Source: Hemicentrotus pulcherrimus (lineage: Eukaryota; Echinodermata; Echinoidea; Camarodonta; Strongylocentrotidae). From it: a stretch of 64,000 nucleotides of DNA. The notes beneath the pieces are model-generated. The model made no database searches and was not told the origin of the DNA. It saw nothing but the letters and a program-made list of their open reading frames with translations. The DNA is taken from assembly GCA_003118195.1 (NCBI GenBank), contig BEXV01000402.1, forward strand, positions 99,532-163,531, in the 5' to 3' direction. The position numbers and the translations under genes are program-made. This document shows, piece after piece, positions 1 through 12,670 of this stretch (its first letter is position 1; each line of letters begins with the position of its first letter).

Positions 1-905
1 CCCCCCCCCCCCCAAAAAAAAGGGGCTTCAAAATTAAAAGAATTATGAGAGATAGAGTATCATATCAAAATTGTTTAGATCAACAATTAAACAGGAAGAA
101 AATATTCCCTTAAGCGCTTCTTTCTCGCAGTTTATCGTGTCAAAGCTTGTTCTTAAGTAGCGGATATTATTGTCTAGATACTTGCTGACGTTATGTCGTT
201 TTTAACTGTAAACACTTAAATCCTTTAAGTGCATCGTCTGTCCTTGCTCCGTCCGTCAGCATTTCTTTCAGAACAATTGATAAATCTGCTGTTCAAATGG
301 ATTGTTATCCTTTCTCTTCTAGCGTGACGTGGGACGAAGAGTTATAATAGCGCAAACCTGTTAATTTCAAGGAAAAGCAAAGCATGACATAAAACTGTTT
401 AAACAACCCCCAAGAAATTAAAATAATACTTCAAAGATCTGTGACTAAAATATTATGAATTGGCGCTTAGGTCATGTTTTCCAGGGCGTCTAATTCTTGT
501 ATTTTGAGAAGGCCCATCAATATTATCCCCTTTATACATTTGTCACTCTGGCATGCATGGATGAGATAAACAAAGGGATTTCAAATAGCAATGACAATTT
601 CAGATTTCATTTCAACAATGATTTTAGCACATGAACATTTGTAGGTGCAGCTAACAAAGACTCATAACAAGTTATAGTGAGATAATAATCAACAGAAAAA
701 CAAAACTGTAAAACTATAAACAAAATTTTAGTGGTCAACATTCATTAAAATATGATGCTGCATAATGTTAAACTTACCGTAGGTTGAATTTCATGGAGCC
801 AATTTTTTGTTGTTTTTCAGTAGAAAATAGCAAGTGATTTTCAACAGTTATTGATCACAACTTCTCTTTTTAATATGTGTCTTTCTTTGCATTCATTTTT
901 CACAG
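1..905 (+). other. Upstream calsyntenin intron, 3' end
   Basis: AT-rich sequence with no recognisable coding region, ending in the acceptor of the 906 exon. The window opens with a run of 13 C, 8 A and 4 G. No transposon was recognised. It is assigned to the intron because the exon at 906 begins mid-codon and needs a preceding exon, which lies outside the window. Confidence 0.75.
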
Positions 906-1114
906 AGCGCAAGTTCATATCGTCATGCGCGACCCAAATAATAACAAGCCACGCTTCTTACAAAATTCGTAAGAAGCTACGGTAGAAGAAGGCACGGTGC
1001 CTCATAAATTTCTCCAAATTCAAGCGGTCGACGACGACTGCTCGCCTGGATTTTCCACGATCTGCAGCTACGACATTATGACCCCAGGGATGCCCTTTAA
1101 AATTGACATCAAAG
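906..1114 (+). CDS. CLSTN: Calsyntenin exon: cadherin repeat 1/2 junction, with in-frame TAA
   Basis: Calsyntenins are type I membrane proteins of the postsynaptic membrane and secretory pathway; their ectodomain has two cadherin repeats followed by a LamG-like region. The exon follows an acceptor (TTTTCACAG, AG at 904-905) and ends at AAAG|GTATGA (GT at 1115-1116). It enters with one base of a codon and leaves in phase 1. The frame reads the last strand of repeat 1 (AQVHIVMRDPNNNKPRF, with a DPNNNKP linker in place of the calcium-binding DxND motif) and then the start of repeat 2 (EATVEEG, the AVDDD calcium motif, DCSPGFSTICSYDIMTPGMPF). The stretch from AVDDDCSP to MPF closely matches vertebrate calsyntenins. 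Oddity: codon 970-972 is TAA where the cadherin pattern PxFxxxxYxxxVxE requires tyrosine. One base change from TAT or TAC explains it, so it may be a sequencing error, an allele or a true truncation. Family identity is very secure. Confidence 0.93.
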
Positions 1115-2468
1115 GTATGAAGACCCTCTTTTCATTTCCGGCAGTCTTGAATTCGATTTCAATTAACAGGATATCTTTTCAAAATGAACAAGTCTTTGTT
1201 TATTATTTTGGTAAAAAAGTGTGAAATCAAATTTCACGTCTGTTCTGCATTATTTTTATTTGCAAAACTGTCGAGTTGAAATTCACTACCTTTATAAATG
1301 TCATGAAAGCTCACTTTACATTTTTTCAGCGAAATAAAAGCAACAACAACAAAAAACTCCCACTCGGGTACATACCAAGTAATGAACAAAGATTTGTTCA
1401 TTTTGAAAAAATATATGTTAAAATTGTTGTTATTAATGTATGTTTTGGATGGTTGTCTGTTAAAATTGGAAACAATTTTTCAGTTTCCATTTATTTGTTT
1501 TGTTTGTGATTGTCCTGTTGATTGATTGCTGTAATTGAATGTGACACTTGAGTTGGGGTTTGATAGAAATATGAGTCGATCCTGATTTGTTATCTCTTTT
1601 CCTCTTTCTTTCTGAAATTTAGTATCGACATAAGAATTGAAATTGTACGCATTCAAATGTTTCTGTCAGATAGGACTTGCAGCCACAGATACTGTATCAC
1701 TAATTGCTAACTTGCAATTATACCCCATTCTTTCTTAAAAGTCAAGTAATATAGCTATCAGTAAATTATCGTGAAAGTTTCATGATATTTAAGCACCTCT
1801 ATTCTACTTGAAATAACTAGAAAAAATATCAAAAGGTATTAACTGTAGGATAAAAATCAAATGCAATCAATTCAATCACAAATATGAAGAAAAAGCCTAG
1901 ATGGACCAAACACTTGCAGTTTTTTTACCTCTTTGACTATTCCAACATTGAACGTGAATGTGTGTTTGAGTCTACAGTACATTCAGTTTATTTGTAGGGG
2001 CACTTTGAAATCAAAATGTACATTTCAACCATTGTGCAAGTATTTATTGAGTAAAGTACTTTGCTTCAACGGGAGAATGGGTCAGGTTTCACCCACAAAA
2101 AAATATAAAGATTAAATCTTTCCCCCACATATAATAACAATAAACGTCTTTTGCCCAGCTTTTCTCAAAGCAAAGATTCGCAAGAAAGATCTGAAGCTTA
2201 GAAAAACACTCCCCTTTCTTTTGAATTCATGAGAAAGATCTAGAGAGAAAATGTTTCAGTGCAAGGATGAATCACAGAACTTGGTTAGTTTTTCTGATCA
2301 ATAAAAAGGACAGTATAGAAATTCTATTTGTATTTCGCTCAAACGATAAAAACGACTAGGATTGTCAAAGGAAGCCTGCAACAATCTAAAGTGTGTATAA
2401 CAGTACAGGAACATGCAGCTTTGTAGGGGGGCATATAGGGGGTAAAGCAAATGTTGATTGTCGGGCCT

Positions 2469-2778
2469 GGGGGGTGTTTCACAAAGATCCTAAGTTGAAC
2501 TTAACTCTACATTGGAATTGAATATTATGGAGAGCCATCTGTAGCTTTGAAATCAAATGTATTCAGAAGCAAAAAATCAAGTATTTTAGACTTTTTATAA
2601 ATTCCATATCAAGAACATGAAATCTCCATGATGATGGAAAATATTAATGATTTGAATCAACATTTTATGCTTTTTAAAATCACTTTTTCAAAATATTTTA
2701 ATAGATGCTAACGGCTTTCCATAATTGCTAAGTCCAACTTAGAGATAAGTTCAACTAAGGATCTTTGTGAAACCCCCC
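2469..2778 (+). mobile_element. GGGGGTGTTTCAC-ended MITE, copy 1
   Basis: Left end GGGGGGTGTTTCACAAAGAT followed by CCTAAGTTGAACTTAACTCT; the right end is AAGGATCTTTGTGAAACCCC, an inverted repeat of about 40 bp including the AAGTTGAACTTA part. Body (TTATGGAGAGCC at the left, GGCTTTCCATAA at the right) extends the symmetry. It is 310 bp, with no coding. Confidence 0.8.
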
Positions 2779-3877
2779 ACTAGAATTATTTAATCCAAAT
2801 CAAAGACTTTCTGCGTTTGAAGCATCCATGGTTGTAAGATGTACCGTATTTGATATCTACATTTAGTCTCGGAGTGACCGAGATTGAAAGCAAGTTGCTC
2901 TGGTTCTATGGGGACAAAAGAGAGTTAAAACCAGTCACCTGTTTTCCAATATTTCCAAAAGGATAAAGACAAGTGTATTTCTGGCAGATTTGGTAGATAC
3001 TAAATTCGGCCAAGGTTTTTTTTCGGCGAAAAAAAGACCAGTTTAGCTGTGGTTTTCCTATTAGGATTATCCCCAATTACATCCTAAATGCTTGACAGAA
3101 TTCTGTACATGGTTATCTCTAGCCTACAGCATCCCACTTGCAGAGCTCCTCAAACCATGTTGTAACGAACACCGGGGCAAATCTAATATCGCTCATGTTG
3201 CCTCTCATGGGGGCTTCCATTACAGTGCTGACTTAGCATGAATGTCAAGATTTAGAACTCAAAATTGAAGAGAGAGATGGAGTTAGCCCTCATTTAGACT
3301 ACCAGAATTAGCGTATAGCTCAACGACAAGTAATTACTTTTGCCTAGTCTAAATGTTGTTGAAAGAAACATTGTATGGCAAAACGTTTATTTGAGCATTA
3401 TTTCAAACAAAGAATTTTTTTTTTAAATCACAGTCCTGTTCTGGTCTGTACATCATATCGTCCCATAATCGTAGAACTGTGCGGGGCTTACCATGAGCAC
3501 TCACTGATGACTAGTCAGCTGTAATATCAATAGACCTCTTTGAAGTTAATTTCTTTAAACAAAGTATCTGTATCTTGTATTGTTTTCTGGTCTGAATGCT
3601 CCTTTTGATTTCTGATGTTTCTCTATACGACGTTTCTTTCTACGGGTTACGTATACATTCCCCATAGTCTGAACGCAGGGTTTGAGTTTCAGTTGAACAT
3701 GCAAGGGAAAGGAAGAGGGAGAGATATGGTGGCAGAGGAAATTTGGAGCACGAGTAGCGGGTTAGATGTGATTGGATAGTCTGTAGTCTGTACATGTAGA
3801 TACTGTAGCATGTTGTTGACCTCTTTATTCCACCTTGCCCATCCAGAGGGAAAATTATCAACAGCTCCACGTATTTC

Positions 3878-3892
3878 CCCCCCCCCCCCCNT
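3878..3892 (+). repeat. Poly-C run with one unresolved base
   Basis: A run of C interrupted by a single n at 3891; homopolymer length is uncertain. Confidence 0.9.
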
Positions 3893-3933
3893 TGCATGTA
3901 GGGTGTCTGCAATAGGAAGTGATGTAAAGTTGA

Positions 3934-4204
3934 AATACACCAGTTTACGGTTAGCTAGGTTGCCATTTTAATTGGCTTTGAAAACAAAGCCAATGACCTA
4001 GAGGTCATGTATTTATGCATAAATTAAGATTGCGCCCATGCAAATTATGATGACATCACTGCCTAAGAGCTGTGTTGTGCGCGCACATCATGGGCATGAT
4101 CTTATTTTACGCATAAATTCCACTGACCTCACGTCATTGGCTTTGTTTCAAAGCCAATTACATGTCTGCGCATGGGCACTGATGTAACCGTAAACTTGTG
4201 TATT
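3934..4204. mobile_element. AATACACCAGTTTAC-ended MITE, long form
   Basis: Left AATACACCAGTTTACGGTTA and right TAACCGTAAACTTGTGTATT form terminal inverted repeats. Two nested inner palindromes are each built on ATTGGCTTTG/CAAAGCCAAT (3971-3994 and 4136-4158). It is 271 bp and shares the TCTGCGCATG..GCACTGAT segment with the short form at 14341. Confidence 0.72.
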
Positions 4205-4213
4205 GAGAGGGAA

Positions 4214-4417
4214 TTAAAGGCACACTGCCATACTTGTAGCTACTTGCTCCCTCTGTATAGAAAACTTCCCCAATCGGTGCCTGTTGGTCCCCCATGATCC
4301 TCTTTTTCTTATGTTAAATGAGAACTGAGTTAATGAGATAGCCACCTGTCACAGTGACCTCGATGGCTCCCTGTGTGGTCTAATCCCTTCTGACCCAGTA
4401 GTGGTGACGGTCTTTAA
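4214..4417 (+). mobile_element. TTAA-flanked MITE, family 2, copy 2 (diverged)
   Basis: Bounded by TTAAAGGCACACTGCC and GGTGACGGTCTTTAA. The centre (GGTCCCCCATGATCCTCTTT, TCTTATGTTAAATGAGAACT, GATAGCCACCTGTCACAGTG) is clearly collinear with copy 1 in the same orientation, but the ends have diverged more. Confidence 0.72.
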
Positions 4418-4854
4418 GACAGGCGCTATAGGCCATGATATATCATTTGTTTATTTGTTTGTCGATGTAGATGTACAATGTACTTTGCTATTCATTGTAT
4501 CATATTGCCTGCATGTATAGATGAAACCTACAATCTTTTTTCTATTTTTGAAATTGTAAATTCAAATTATGTGTTATCCCAGACGTAAAAACCTTGAACC
4601 ACATTTGGTGAGGGTAATTTTAGATCTATCTCATCATATCTGGACAAAATGCAATTATAGATCTAACAAAGACTGACACATAAATAATTCTTTTAGCAAA
4701 TAGGATATTGGTGATGATTGGTGATGATTTCCCCCTAACTGATACTGATGGCTCGGAAAGTGGACCAGCATCTCATTTCCACCAAATATTCATGTGCAAT
4801 CCCTTATCCTATGTCTTGCTCTGCATGTATACCATCCAACCAGGATGTGTATGA

Positions 4855-5164
4855 AGGCCATTCACACACAAGAAAAGAAGTTTAATTGAGCATTAACACT
4901 CAAGGAAAGCAGTTTAATTCAGTAATTAATCAAATCTGATCTTTTTTGTGTGTACCTGCTTAAACACAGGGCACTCTTCAACCTGCTGTTGTTTTAAAAA
5001 ACAAATCATGCAGCAAGTAATCTTCACCAAAACAGAACATGAGTACAATCTGAATCGTGATTAGGCTTTCATAAATTAGTGATATTCTAGTTCTGTTCAC
5101 ACACACACTCTAGTGAGATTCGAAAATTGTTTCAAAATCCCCTACATTTATGTGTGAACAGGCC
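4855..5164. mobile_element. Possible MITE with GGCCTGTTCACACA-like ends
   Basis: The left AGGCCATTCACACACAAG and the right TTATGTGTGAACAGGCC are weakly inverted, and a further TGTTCACACACAC lies at 5094. 310 bp. The match is short and the call is tentative. Confidence 0.3.
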
Positions 5165-5570
5165 CCTGGTAACGTCAGGTCCCTTTGACGTAAATTCAAC
5201 CTGATAGGGTGGTAGTTAAAACTAAGACCTTCCCCTACGACTGCTGTCCTGCTCCGGTCCGATAAATCTTCCCCCATGAATCCGATCTAGACTTGCATAG
5301 ATTATAGCACTCACGTACTGATTAAGACCCCCGCATTTACACGGGCTCGTCTCTCATCTTGAATGAATGAAACGTCAAATAACCATGGTTACGTCAACTC
5401 CAGGCATCGGTCTTGATGGATGCTGTCGTATCTATTCAGGGATTGCGACCCAGAGGACTCCTGAAATATTCATGCCATGTCGATATGAATTTTCAAATAA
5501 TTTTCCCTACGTTTCCTCATTTCTGTGATATTGCAAGATTAAGACGTAGGCGTAAATACGGAAAAGAGAA

Positions 5571-5592
5571 TGTACATGTACATGTACATGTA
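5571..5592 (+). repeat. (ACATGT)n run
   Basis: TGTACATGTACATGTACATG then TA; the same hexamer array recurs at 11479. Confidence 0.9.
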
Positions 5593-5655
5593 CTCAGTAA
5601 AAACTTGGTGTCCTGTTGGTCTGATATATTTAAATTTCTCAATCTCAATCCATAG

Positions 5656-5818
5656 CTGCCAACCATTCCTATGTTGGAGGAATGATTCCTACTTTTAGGA
5701 TCTCAAACAAATGTTATGAACCATAGATTCCTTTCTTTTTATGAAAAGTATACAAAATGAATGCATTCCTAATTTTCCTATGAGGGGTTTCTAATTTTTG
5801 CTTTGGAAGGTTGGCATG
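5656..5818. mobile_element. Short MITE with CTGCCAACC ends (probable)
   Basis: Left CTGCCAACCATTCCT and right TTGGAAGGTTGGCAT are inverted. The inside is rich in ATTCCT and AGGAAT words. 163 bp. Confidence 0.5.
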
Positions 5819-8543
5819 AATGTCAATCTTATCTTTGAAGTAAATACCTGGAGCATATTGGATCAACCGGTCTGAAAGTTTGGTCATGGCCTCTAAAAAT
5901 GCAAATCACACAGAAGTGTTCCGCAACAATACCACGCAGGAGTAAGAACCACATGGGGTCAATCAGTCGAGCAGAAAGCTAAATTTCTTTAGAGGAAAGC
6001 CCCTGAGGCTTTGCTAATTAGGCCCAATTCCACCGTTTTAATAAAAGGAAATGAGCAAACCTCGTTACTTCCAGACCGGAGAGTTGCGATTGAGTCCAAC
6101 CTGAGAAGAGCCTAGCTCCTCGACTTGAAACTTGGGGTTTTCGTTGATGGGTCATGCAGGGCTGGCCATGTCATTTCTTTGAAACATTTCAAATCACTAA
6201 ACTTGTTAATTTGATGACAGCACTCTACTTGATCCCTTCCTGCCCCGAATTAATTCAATTGTCACTGTAAAGCATGACTTCCACTAAACCGATGCAGTCG
6301 TTATTGGCATAAGGAAGCAAGTATACTTCAGTAACTTTTTGAAGTTGAATGCAAGTGCAATCAAAGTTCAGCATCTTGTCTATATGCTTTCAACATAGAT
6401 CAGGAAACACAATGGCAATTATTTTTGAAAAATTAACCAAAGGGCAAATTCAGTACCCTCTATTATATGCCCCATCGAAATCATGTTCAGATTACATAAT
6501 ATGTCTTTGTTAAGTTTGTATATTTCAATAAGTGACTCACGAGGCTATTGGAATTGCCTTGGTTGATTTTTCTTAATTAGTCGCTAGACTAGCTACCGAA
6601 TTCAACAAGACATCTTTTTGTGTTTGTGTCCAGTTTTCCGCAGCCTAATTGCTTGTAAGTATAATTGACCCCAAACCAACGGAAATGAATGCAATCGTTG
6701 TAATGATGTGTGTCATATGGTGTTGAGGAGTGAAGTGTTTTTTACTTTTCTTTGAAGAATTCATGGTGTCTGTAAACGTGCATTTCCCAACATTTGCTCT
6801 GGTGACATTTAGGCTTTATCTCATCAAAATTATATATTGTAGGGTTAGCTATGGGTAGTGTGGGGGTTAAAGGTTACATGTAGGTGTAGGGTTAGGTTCA
6901 TGCATCATGCTTGGTTCAAGATTGAAGGTACACAAAGTTAATTAGAGTAGGAAGTTAATATGTCACAAATGATATGTTGTAGAAATAACATTTACCCAAA
7001 ACTTCCTACGAGGCATTGAGCTTAAATATATCAATATAATCAATATATAAAGTTTTAATGAGTTCTGTTGTTGATCTTTCTTTGACCTTTCGACTTCAAA
7101 CCATGATTCAAAGGCCAAAAATAACAGTCATTTTTTTCCCCCCAATTTGTCCACATTATCACATAGGATATTTTAGTTATGTTGCTTATGAACACAAGAA
7201 ACGTTTGTTTGAACGCATTCACGAAACATTTTTAACGACCCAGATATCCCTGGGCGTTCTCTGGCTCACCTGGTGGTTGGGAGACCTAGTTCTGTTATTA
7301 TTTCATTATGCAGAACAACATGTCAAGGATGTAGATTTGACATGGAACACTTATTTGATTAGGGAGTACGTAGACAGGGTGTAGAGGAACTTTAGTAAGA
7401 CATATGTGGAAGGCCTTGATTGGGCTTTCCTGTAAGGCCTATCTTCACGAAAAGCAACCAGTTGTCATATTTGTTTCAATTGAAACTTTAATTTAATTTT
7501 TGATTATTAACTTGTTATTATTTCATTATCGAGCACATCATGTCAAAGATATTTAGACAGGTTGAAGAGAACTACATGCACTGTGGATCTTTAGCACATG
7601 TACCGGTATACCATATGTGGAAGATTCTGAATGGCACTTACGTTTATGAAAATAATCCAGGTGTCATTATTTTTTTAGGGGGATTTTCCTTGTCAAGAAA
7701 CTGTTTTGGATGGAGTTGCTGTATCCAACAATCCTTCAGCAAATTCCTGGCTAAGATACATATGCAACACAGCTTTGTGAGATTTGATTTCATATGTGAA
7801 CACACCCTTGTAGAAACAACTCTACATGGTGCCCATAACCCTTCAACCTGCCCAAAACAAAATGAGTCTTTGATCTTCACAGTGGCACTAAAAAAAAGTA
7901 AAAAGAAATTGTGATCTTAAGACTGCCTGTAGCATCTGCCTATTACTTATTAATATTGATATTATTGGATGTAGTCTATCACAAACAACCTTTTGGGATA
8001 GAAAATTACATCATACGTATACATGTACAACACTGTACACTGTAGGTATACACTACACACCATGTAAATATCCTATTTAAATATCAAGACAAATTAACAA
8101 GACACATGGAAAAGATTATCCAAGGATTTATTTGTTTTTTTTCTTCACATTTTTCCATCTTTCCTGAGGACAGCTATCAATATCTAATAAATCTCTGTGG
8201 TGTCCAATGCAAAGAGTTCCAATCGAGTCTGTTCTTATACAGTTATACCAACAACAACTTTCCAAAATGTCAATGGAATAGAAGGGGATCAAGAAAACTG
8301 AAAAAGTTGCACCCCTGGAATCAAGTGTGTCCCACTGCCATAGTTACAGACCCTCAAGCGGTACTCAAGACAGGGTGAAACTTTGGTGTAGATATTCAGT
8401 CTGGCGCAGCGGGACTCTCACTCGAGGAGAGCTCAGGGCACTCAATAATTTGGTTTTTAAAAAAATATTTACTAGGAATAACAAAAAGTATTGATATAAC
8501 TGTTTTTTCCCTAGGAAACAAAGCAAATGCAACATCATTTGTA
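5819..8543 (+). other. Intronic DNA, nothing firm
   Basis: AT-rich with scattered short open frames, the longest 124 codons (7540-7914). None has recognisable domains and there are no coding-like splice sites. A GGTTAG-rich patch lies at 6840-6895. Confidence 0.5.
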
Positions 8544-8879
8544 GAGGTGTCATAGTCGAGTGTTTTAATATAGCACTTGACTTGGAATTTAAAGGTAGTG
8601 GGTTCAATCCCCGACATAGCACTAATGTCCTTTGGCAAGGCATTCAACTTTGGCCACTACATACCCAGGAGAGAAATAGGGACCTGGTAGGACGACGAAA
8701 GGCTTTGTAGTAGTAATTGCCATATAAGCCCTCACGATGACTATATGGTAGGAATGGGGAGTGGAGATGGTGCACATTCTGCGTGATTTAATCAGATAAC
8801 CTGGCTAATATCTGGAAAGTGCTTAGAGCTGGTATTTCATATCAAGCGCTATATAAATCTAGATTGTTATTCTTATTTT
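8544..8879 (+). mobile_element. tRNA-headed SINE
   Basis: The head resembles a tRNA: a box A-like segment (ATAGTCGAGTG, from 8552), a cluster reading GCACTTGACTTGGAATTTAAAGG, split here at 8573-8595, and a box B-like GGGTTCAATCC ending at 8610. An unrelated body of about 200 bp follows, then the tail CAAGCGCTATATAAAT (from 8844) and T-rich TTATTCTTATTTT. Internal RNA polymerase III boxes plus the GCGCTATATAAAT tail are common to SINEs of marine invertebrates. Several bases differ from a functional tRNA, so it is an element and not a tRNA gene. Confidence 0.65.
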
Positions 8880-11800
8880 CGTATCAATATTTATGTGTAA
8901 ATTTAAATAACATGATTAACAGAACACAGGAAGTCCTGTCAGTTGGATAACTGTCGATAAGTCTTTTCCGCAAGCTACGTATCAGTAAATGATGATATGC
9001 AATACAGTGCATGTAGATCTTTTAAACAGCCTCTAAAATATGCATCTCTTGTTCTTAGTATTATCAGTGTCATCTCTCTCACTCTGTCTCTGCAAGTAAA
9101 CAACAGCTACGATAACAAAAAGACAAGACTGGAAGAACAAACTGGTAAATAAATAAATCAGGATGCGTGCATCTTGCAGATCTTCGATCGAGCTCTGCTG
9201 AAATAAACAAGATATATCTGGCATTGGATATATACTATACGAGGGAGATGAAACAAATTCATATTTCTTGTTTTCATCGAGCATGAAATAATGTCATTCA
9301 GCGCTGTGACAGCTGGCAGTATGTCATATGTCATAAATGGTATATCATCGTAAATCCCAAGCCTTATGTATGTTCATACTGCTGGAGGTATGGCCAAGTA
9401 ATAAACTTGATATCAGTGGACTGCAGAGGTGAACCCTTTCATTTTTTAATTTTTGTGTGGCTATGATGGTTTTAATTGAATCTGATTTGTTTTCTACTGT
9501 AGGGGGAGTGTCAGGATGAGAGTTGCAAATTGACAATTCATGTTAGTGCCAATTTTCATTCAGAAATGGAAACAAATATGTACATTCTTTATACAGTATA
9601 CATGTGTGTGCATATCAGTACAGCTATCATGTAAAAGACACAGGACATTGAAAAAATCATTAGATGTAAATGGTGAGCCCCTGAAAGATGTTTGTGTGTG
9701 ATAGAAGCTTACGAGCAGTTCTTGCTTTTCACAAAGTTTGCTACTTCTCTGCATTCGTCTTGCCCCAAAATTGATGGTCATACCAATAGAACAATGACAT
9801 TTTACAATCTGTATTCAGTACTATACACAATTCTCAAAGGTATGTAGCTTCACAGTAGTTTCCAAGGACCTCCAGTTTTTTTTTTTGTTGGTCTGCACAT
9901 TATCATATACCTGTAAATGCAAAATAAATCCAATAACTTCAATAGCAACTAGCATCATCTCAAGAATCATTTCTACCAACTCAGAGGCTTCATTTTTTGT
10001 CTTCTCTCTTAAAAAACATCAGATATCTGTTGCGAAGTATTGCTGTTATACTGTACATGTAGTATGAGTTGCACTTCCAATACGAGAGGTCAGAGATACG
10101 AGTATTGATTGAATTCATATTTTATGAGGATAGTTGTTGGTCTAGCGCAATTGAATTACATCGAAAATGTCAAGCTAAATTACATTTGCTAGCCTGTAAG
10201 TAATACTTGGTTTTCTGTTTTGTACAAGAGACTGCTCCCCCCCCCCTCTCTCTCTCTCCTTCCGATATTCTAGGAAAAATAGTGCATCCCTAGCCAAAAA
10301 GATATTGTATCTTGAATAACAAGTGGTTTCAGGCAGCTCACGTAGTCAGTCCACTGAAGATATTTCAATACATACTTTTGATTTGATTTAATTTGATTTA
10401 ATATATTTATTTGTCTTCATAGTCTTTTTTCCAAAGTTACAAACTAATTACAACGTAATTATGATAATAAACAAATCATATAGATAATACACCATCAACG
10501 GAAGAGGCTTACATTGTAATACTAACATAAAATAAACATGAAGAAGGATTGCCACATGAGCTAAAGCTTGAAGACATGGCAATTCTTTATATTCTTGATA
10601 AATCATTTATTGGTTTTTTTGCACCATGTCTTAATATACATGTATACCGGTAATAAAATTATTGATGAAATAAAATAAACAAGTTATTTGCATTCATCTG
10701 TAACTTGATTAATGAATGAAAATGATTTACATAACTATAGCAGCTATTGGAGGGTATCATAAGCATCATATACCGGTTAACATTTTGCAGTTTAATGAAC
10801 TTTCCAAAATTGTCTTTTTCAACATTGTATTGTAATTTTTTGACATACACGTAGGGCTGTATTAATGAGTCTGATAAGAACACAAAAATGCTGCATGTAG
10901 CTACACATGCAGCTAACCTTATCATGAACCATTGTCTGTGGGAACAATAACACTTTGTGAAAGCAAGCAAGAACAACTTCTTGTTTCTGTATATTTACAG
11001 ATGGTAGAAAAAAAAATTGGCTCCTAAGCATAACACATTTGCAGAGATTTTCCTCGCTACCATTCCCAGTCTGTTTAACACTTAGAGATAGAAAAGGTGG
11101 TCTATTTTCACGCGTGTCTACCATAGCATAATGGGAGCACTTCTTTTAAACCTTTGATCAGGAAATGTGGTGCAAAGTCACACACAGATGACTAAATCAT
11201 CCGTTTCTTGTATTTTATCTGATTGACGCTTTGCGTTTGCAATTGACGCGGAAAACACCTGCCCCAGCCGACGGTTTCAGGAGGCGGGGGATAGATGTGT
11301 GGGAGGAAAGAGAGCGGGAACATTTTTGATTTTTGAGATAAAACATCAAACATTTTTTTTTTTTCATCTTCTGCTTGAGGGAATATTGTGCATTAGGAGT
11401 GAGAAAGTGAAAAAAGTGACATTTGTTTTCTTTCCAACTTTTTGTGGCTAAGAGTTGGAAAGAGTTTTGGATGTGAATGTACATGTACATGTACATGTAG
11501 ATTTCCATGAGTATCCTAGGGGATGGGGGTGACAGGGATTTCTTAGTTGCACAGATTCGCATTCATTCATTGCTGTCTCTTTTTTTTTTACAACAGTAAT
11601 ACATCAATTATTTTCCAGTCAGTATAATATTGAATAGGAAGTCCCTTCATTTATTGACCATTTAAAACAACAAAATATACAAAACATCAATACAATTATA
11701 GTAGAATGATATCAAATAACAACAACATACAAAAAGTAATAATGGTCAGGGTCCCTGAGAAGCCAGTTCTAATGTAACCAGTTCAAAACATCAACATCTG

Positions 11801-12492
11801 AATGGCCATACATGTCATGAATCATGATTTAATTACATATCATTACATGCTACACATCTTTATTTTTCTTATCTGGAATTTGTTTGTGTCTCAATTTAGC
11901 TGGTGGATTTCTCAAACGTAGCCCATTGTTTCTAGGGCATTGACCATTTAAATAGTGAGCAAAAACTGTAATGTCATTGCCTACATGTACATATCAAGTA
12001 ACCTCAATTTGTTGGACCTAGAATATAATCTTACAGTTATAGTGCCAAGAAGATAGGAGACAAAGAAATCATTGCTCTTTTTCTATCATGTCTTATTTTG
12101 AGATCCAGAAGGATGTTATAAGTCACATGATTCTACATGAGTTAAGGCCCCTCTGGCTCTCAACAAACCATGTGTATGTTATCAGGGTTTTCTTTCTTAT
12201 TGATGCCAGAACACGTGCACAGACTTTTTAGGTTGGGAGGATGTATCAAATTTTGATGAGCTATAAATATGATTTCTTCTTGGCATTGAGGAGTAAATGA
12301 GCTACAGTAGTTTGAATCCACCCATATTACATGTAACATTAGGATATAAACTTCTATCACATCTATATGTAGTTATGACCCTGCATCTGGCGCTGCTCAG
12401 TGACTGCCAGGCTCACGATCAATTGGGCAAAAAGAATTTCTGTTTCGGTTTAATAAAATTTGGAGTGGACTATTAGGCTAATATTATTATTA
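8880..12492 (+). other. Intronic DNA with low-complexity patches
   Basis: It contains a poly-C/(CT) patch at 10237-10258, a TTTGATTTGATTTAATTTGA stretch from 10379 that resembles LINE or SINE 3' ends, and an ACATGT array at 11479. No genes recognised. Confidence 0.5.
11479..11499 (+). repeat. (ACATGT)n run
   Basis: GTACATGTACATGTACATGT repeat, a second array of this self-complementary hexamer. Confidence 0.9.
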
Positions 12493-12670
12493 NNNNNNNN
12501 NNNNNNNNNNNNNNNNNNNNNNNNNNNNNNNNNNNNNNNNNNNNNNNNNNNNNNNNNNNNNNNNNNNNNNNNNNNNNNNNNNNNNNNNNNNNNNNNNNNN
12601 NNNNNNNNNNNNNNNNNNNNNNNNNNNNNNNNNNNNNNNNNNNNNNNNNNNNNNNNNNNNNNNNNNNNNN
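12493..12670. other. Assembly gap, 178 N
   Basis: Entered from an ATTATTATTA microsatellite (12480-12492) and left at AGGGGGAGGG. A low-complexity sequence probably caused it. Confidence 0.95.

Noticed and set aside
10379..10560. TTTGATTTGATTTAATTTGA stretch and similar 62089 sequence as a LINE 3' end
   Set aside because: Only low-complexity resemblance; no coding remnant or defined border supports it.
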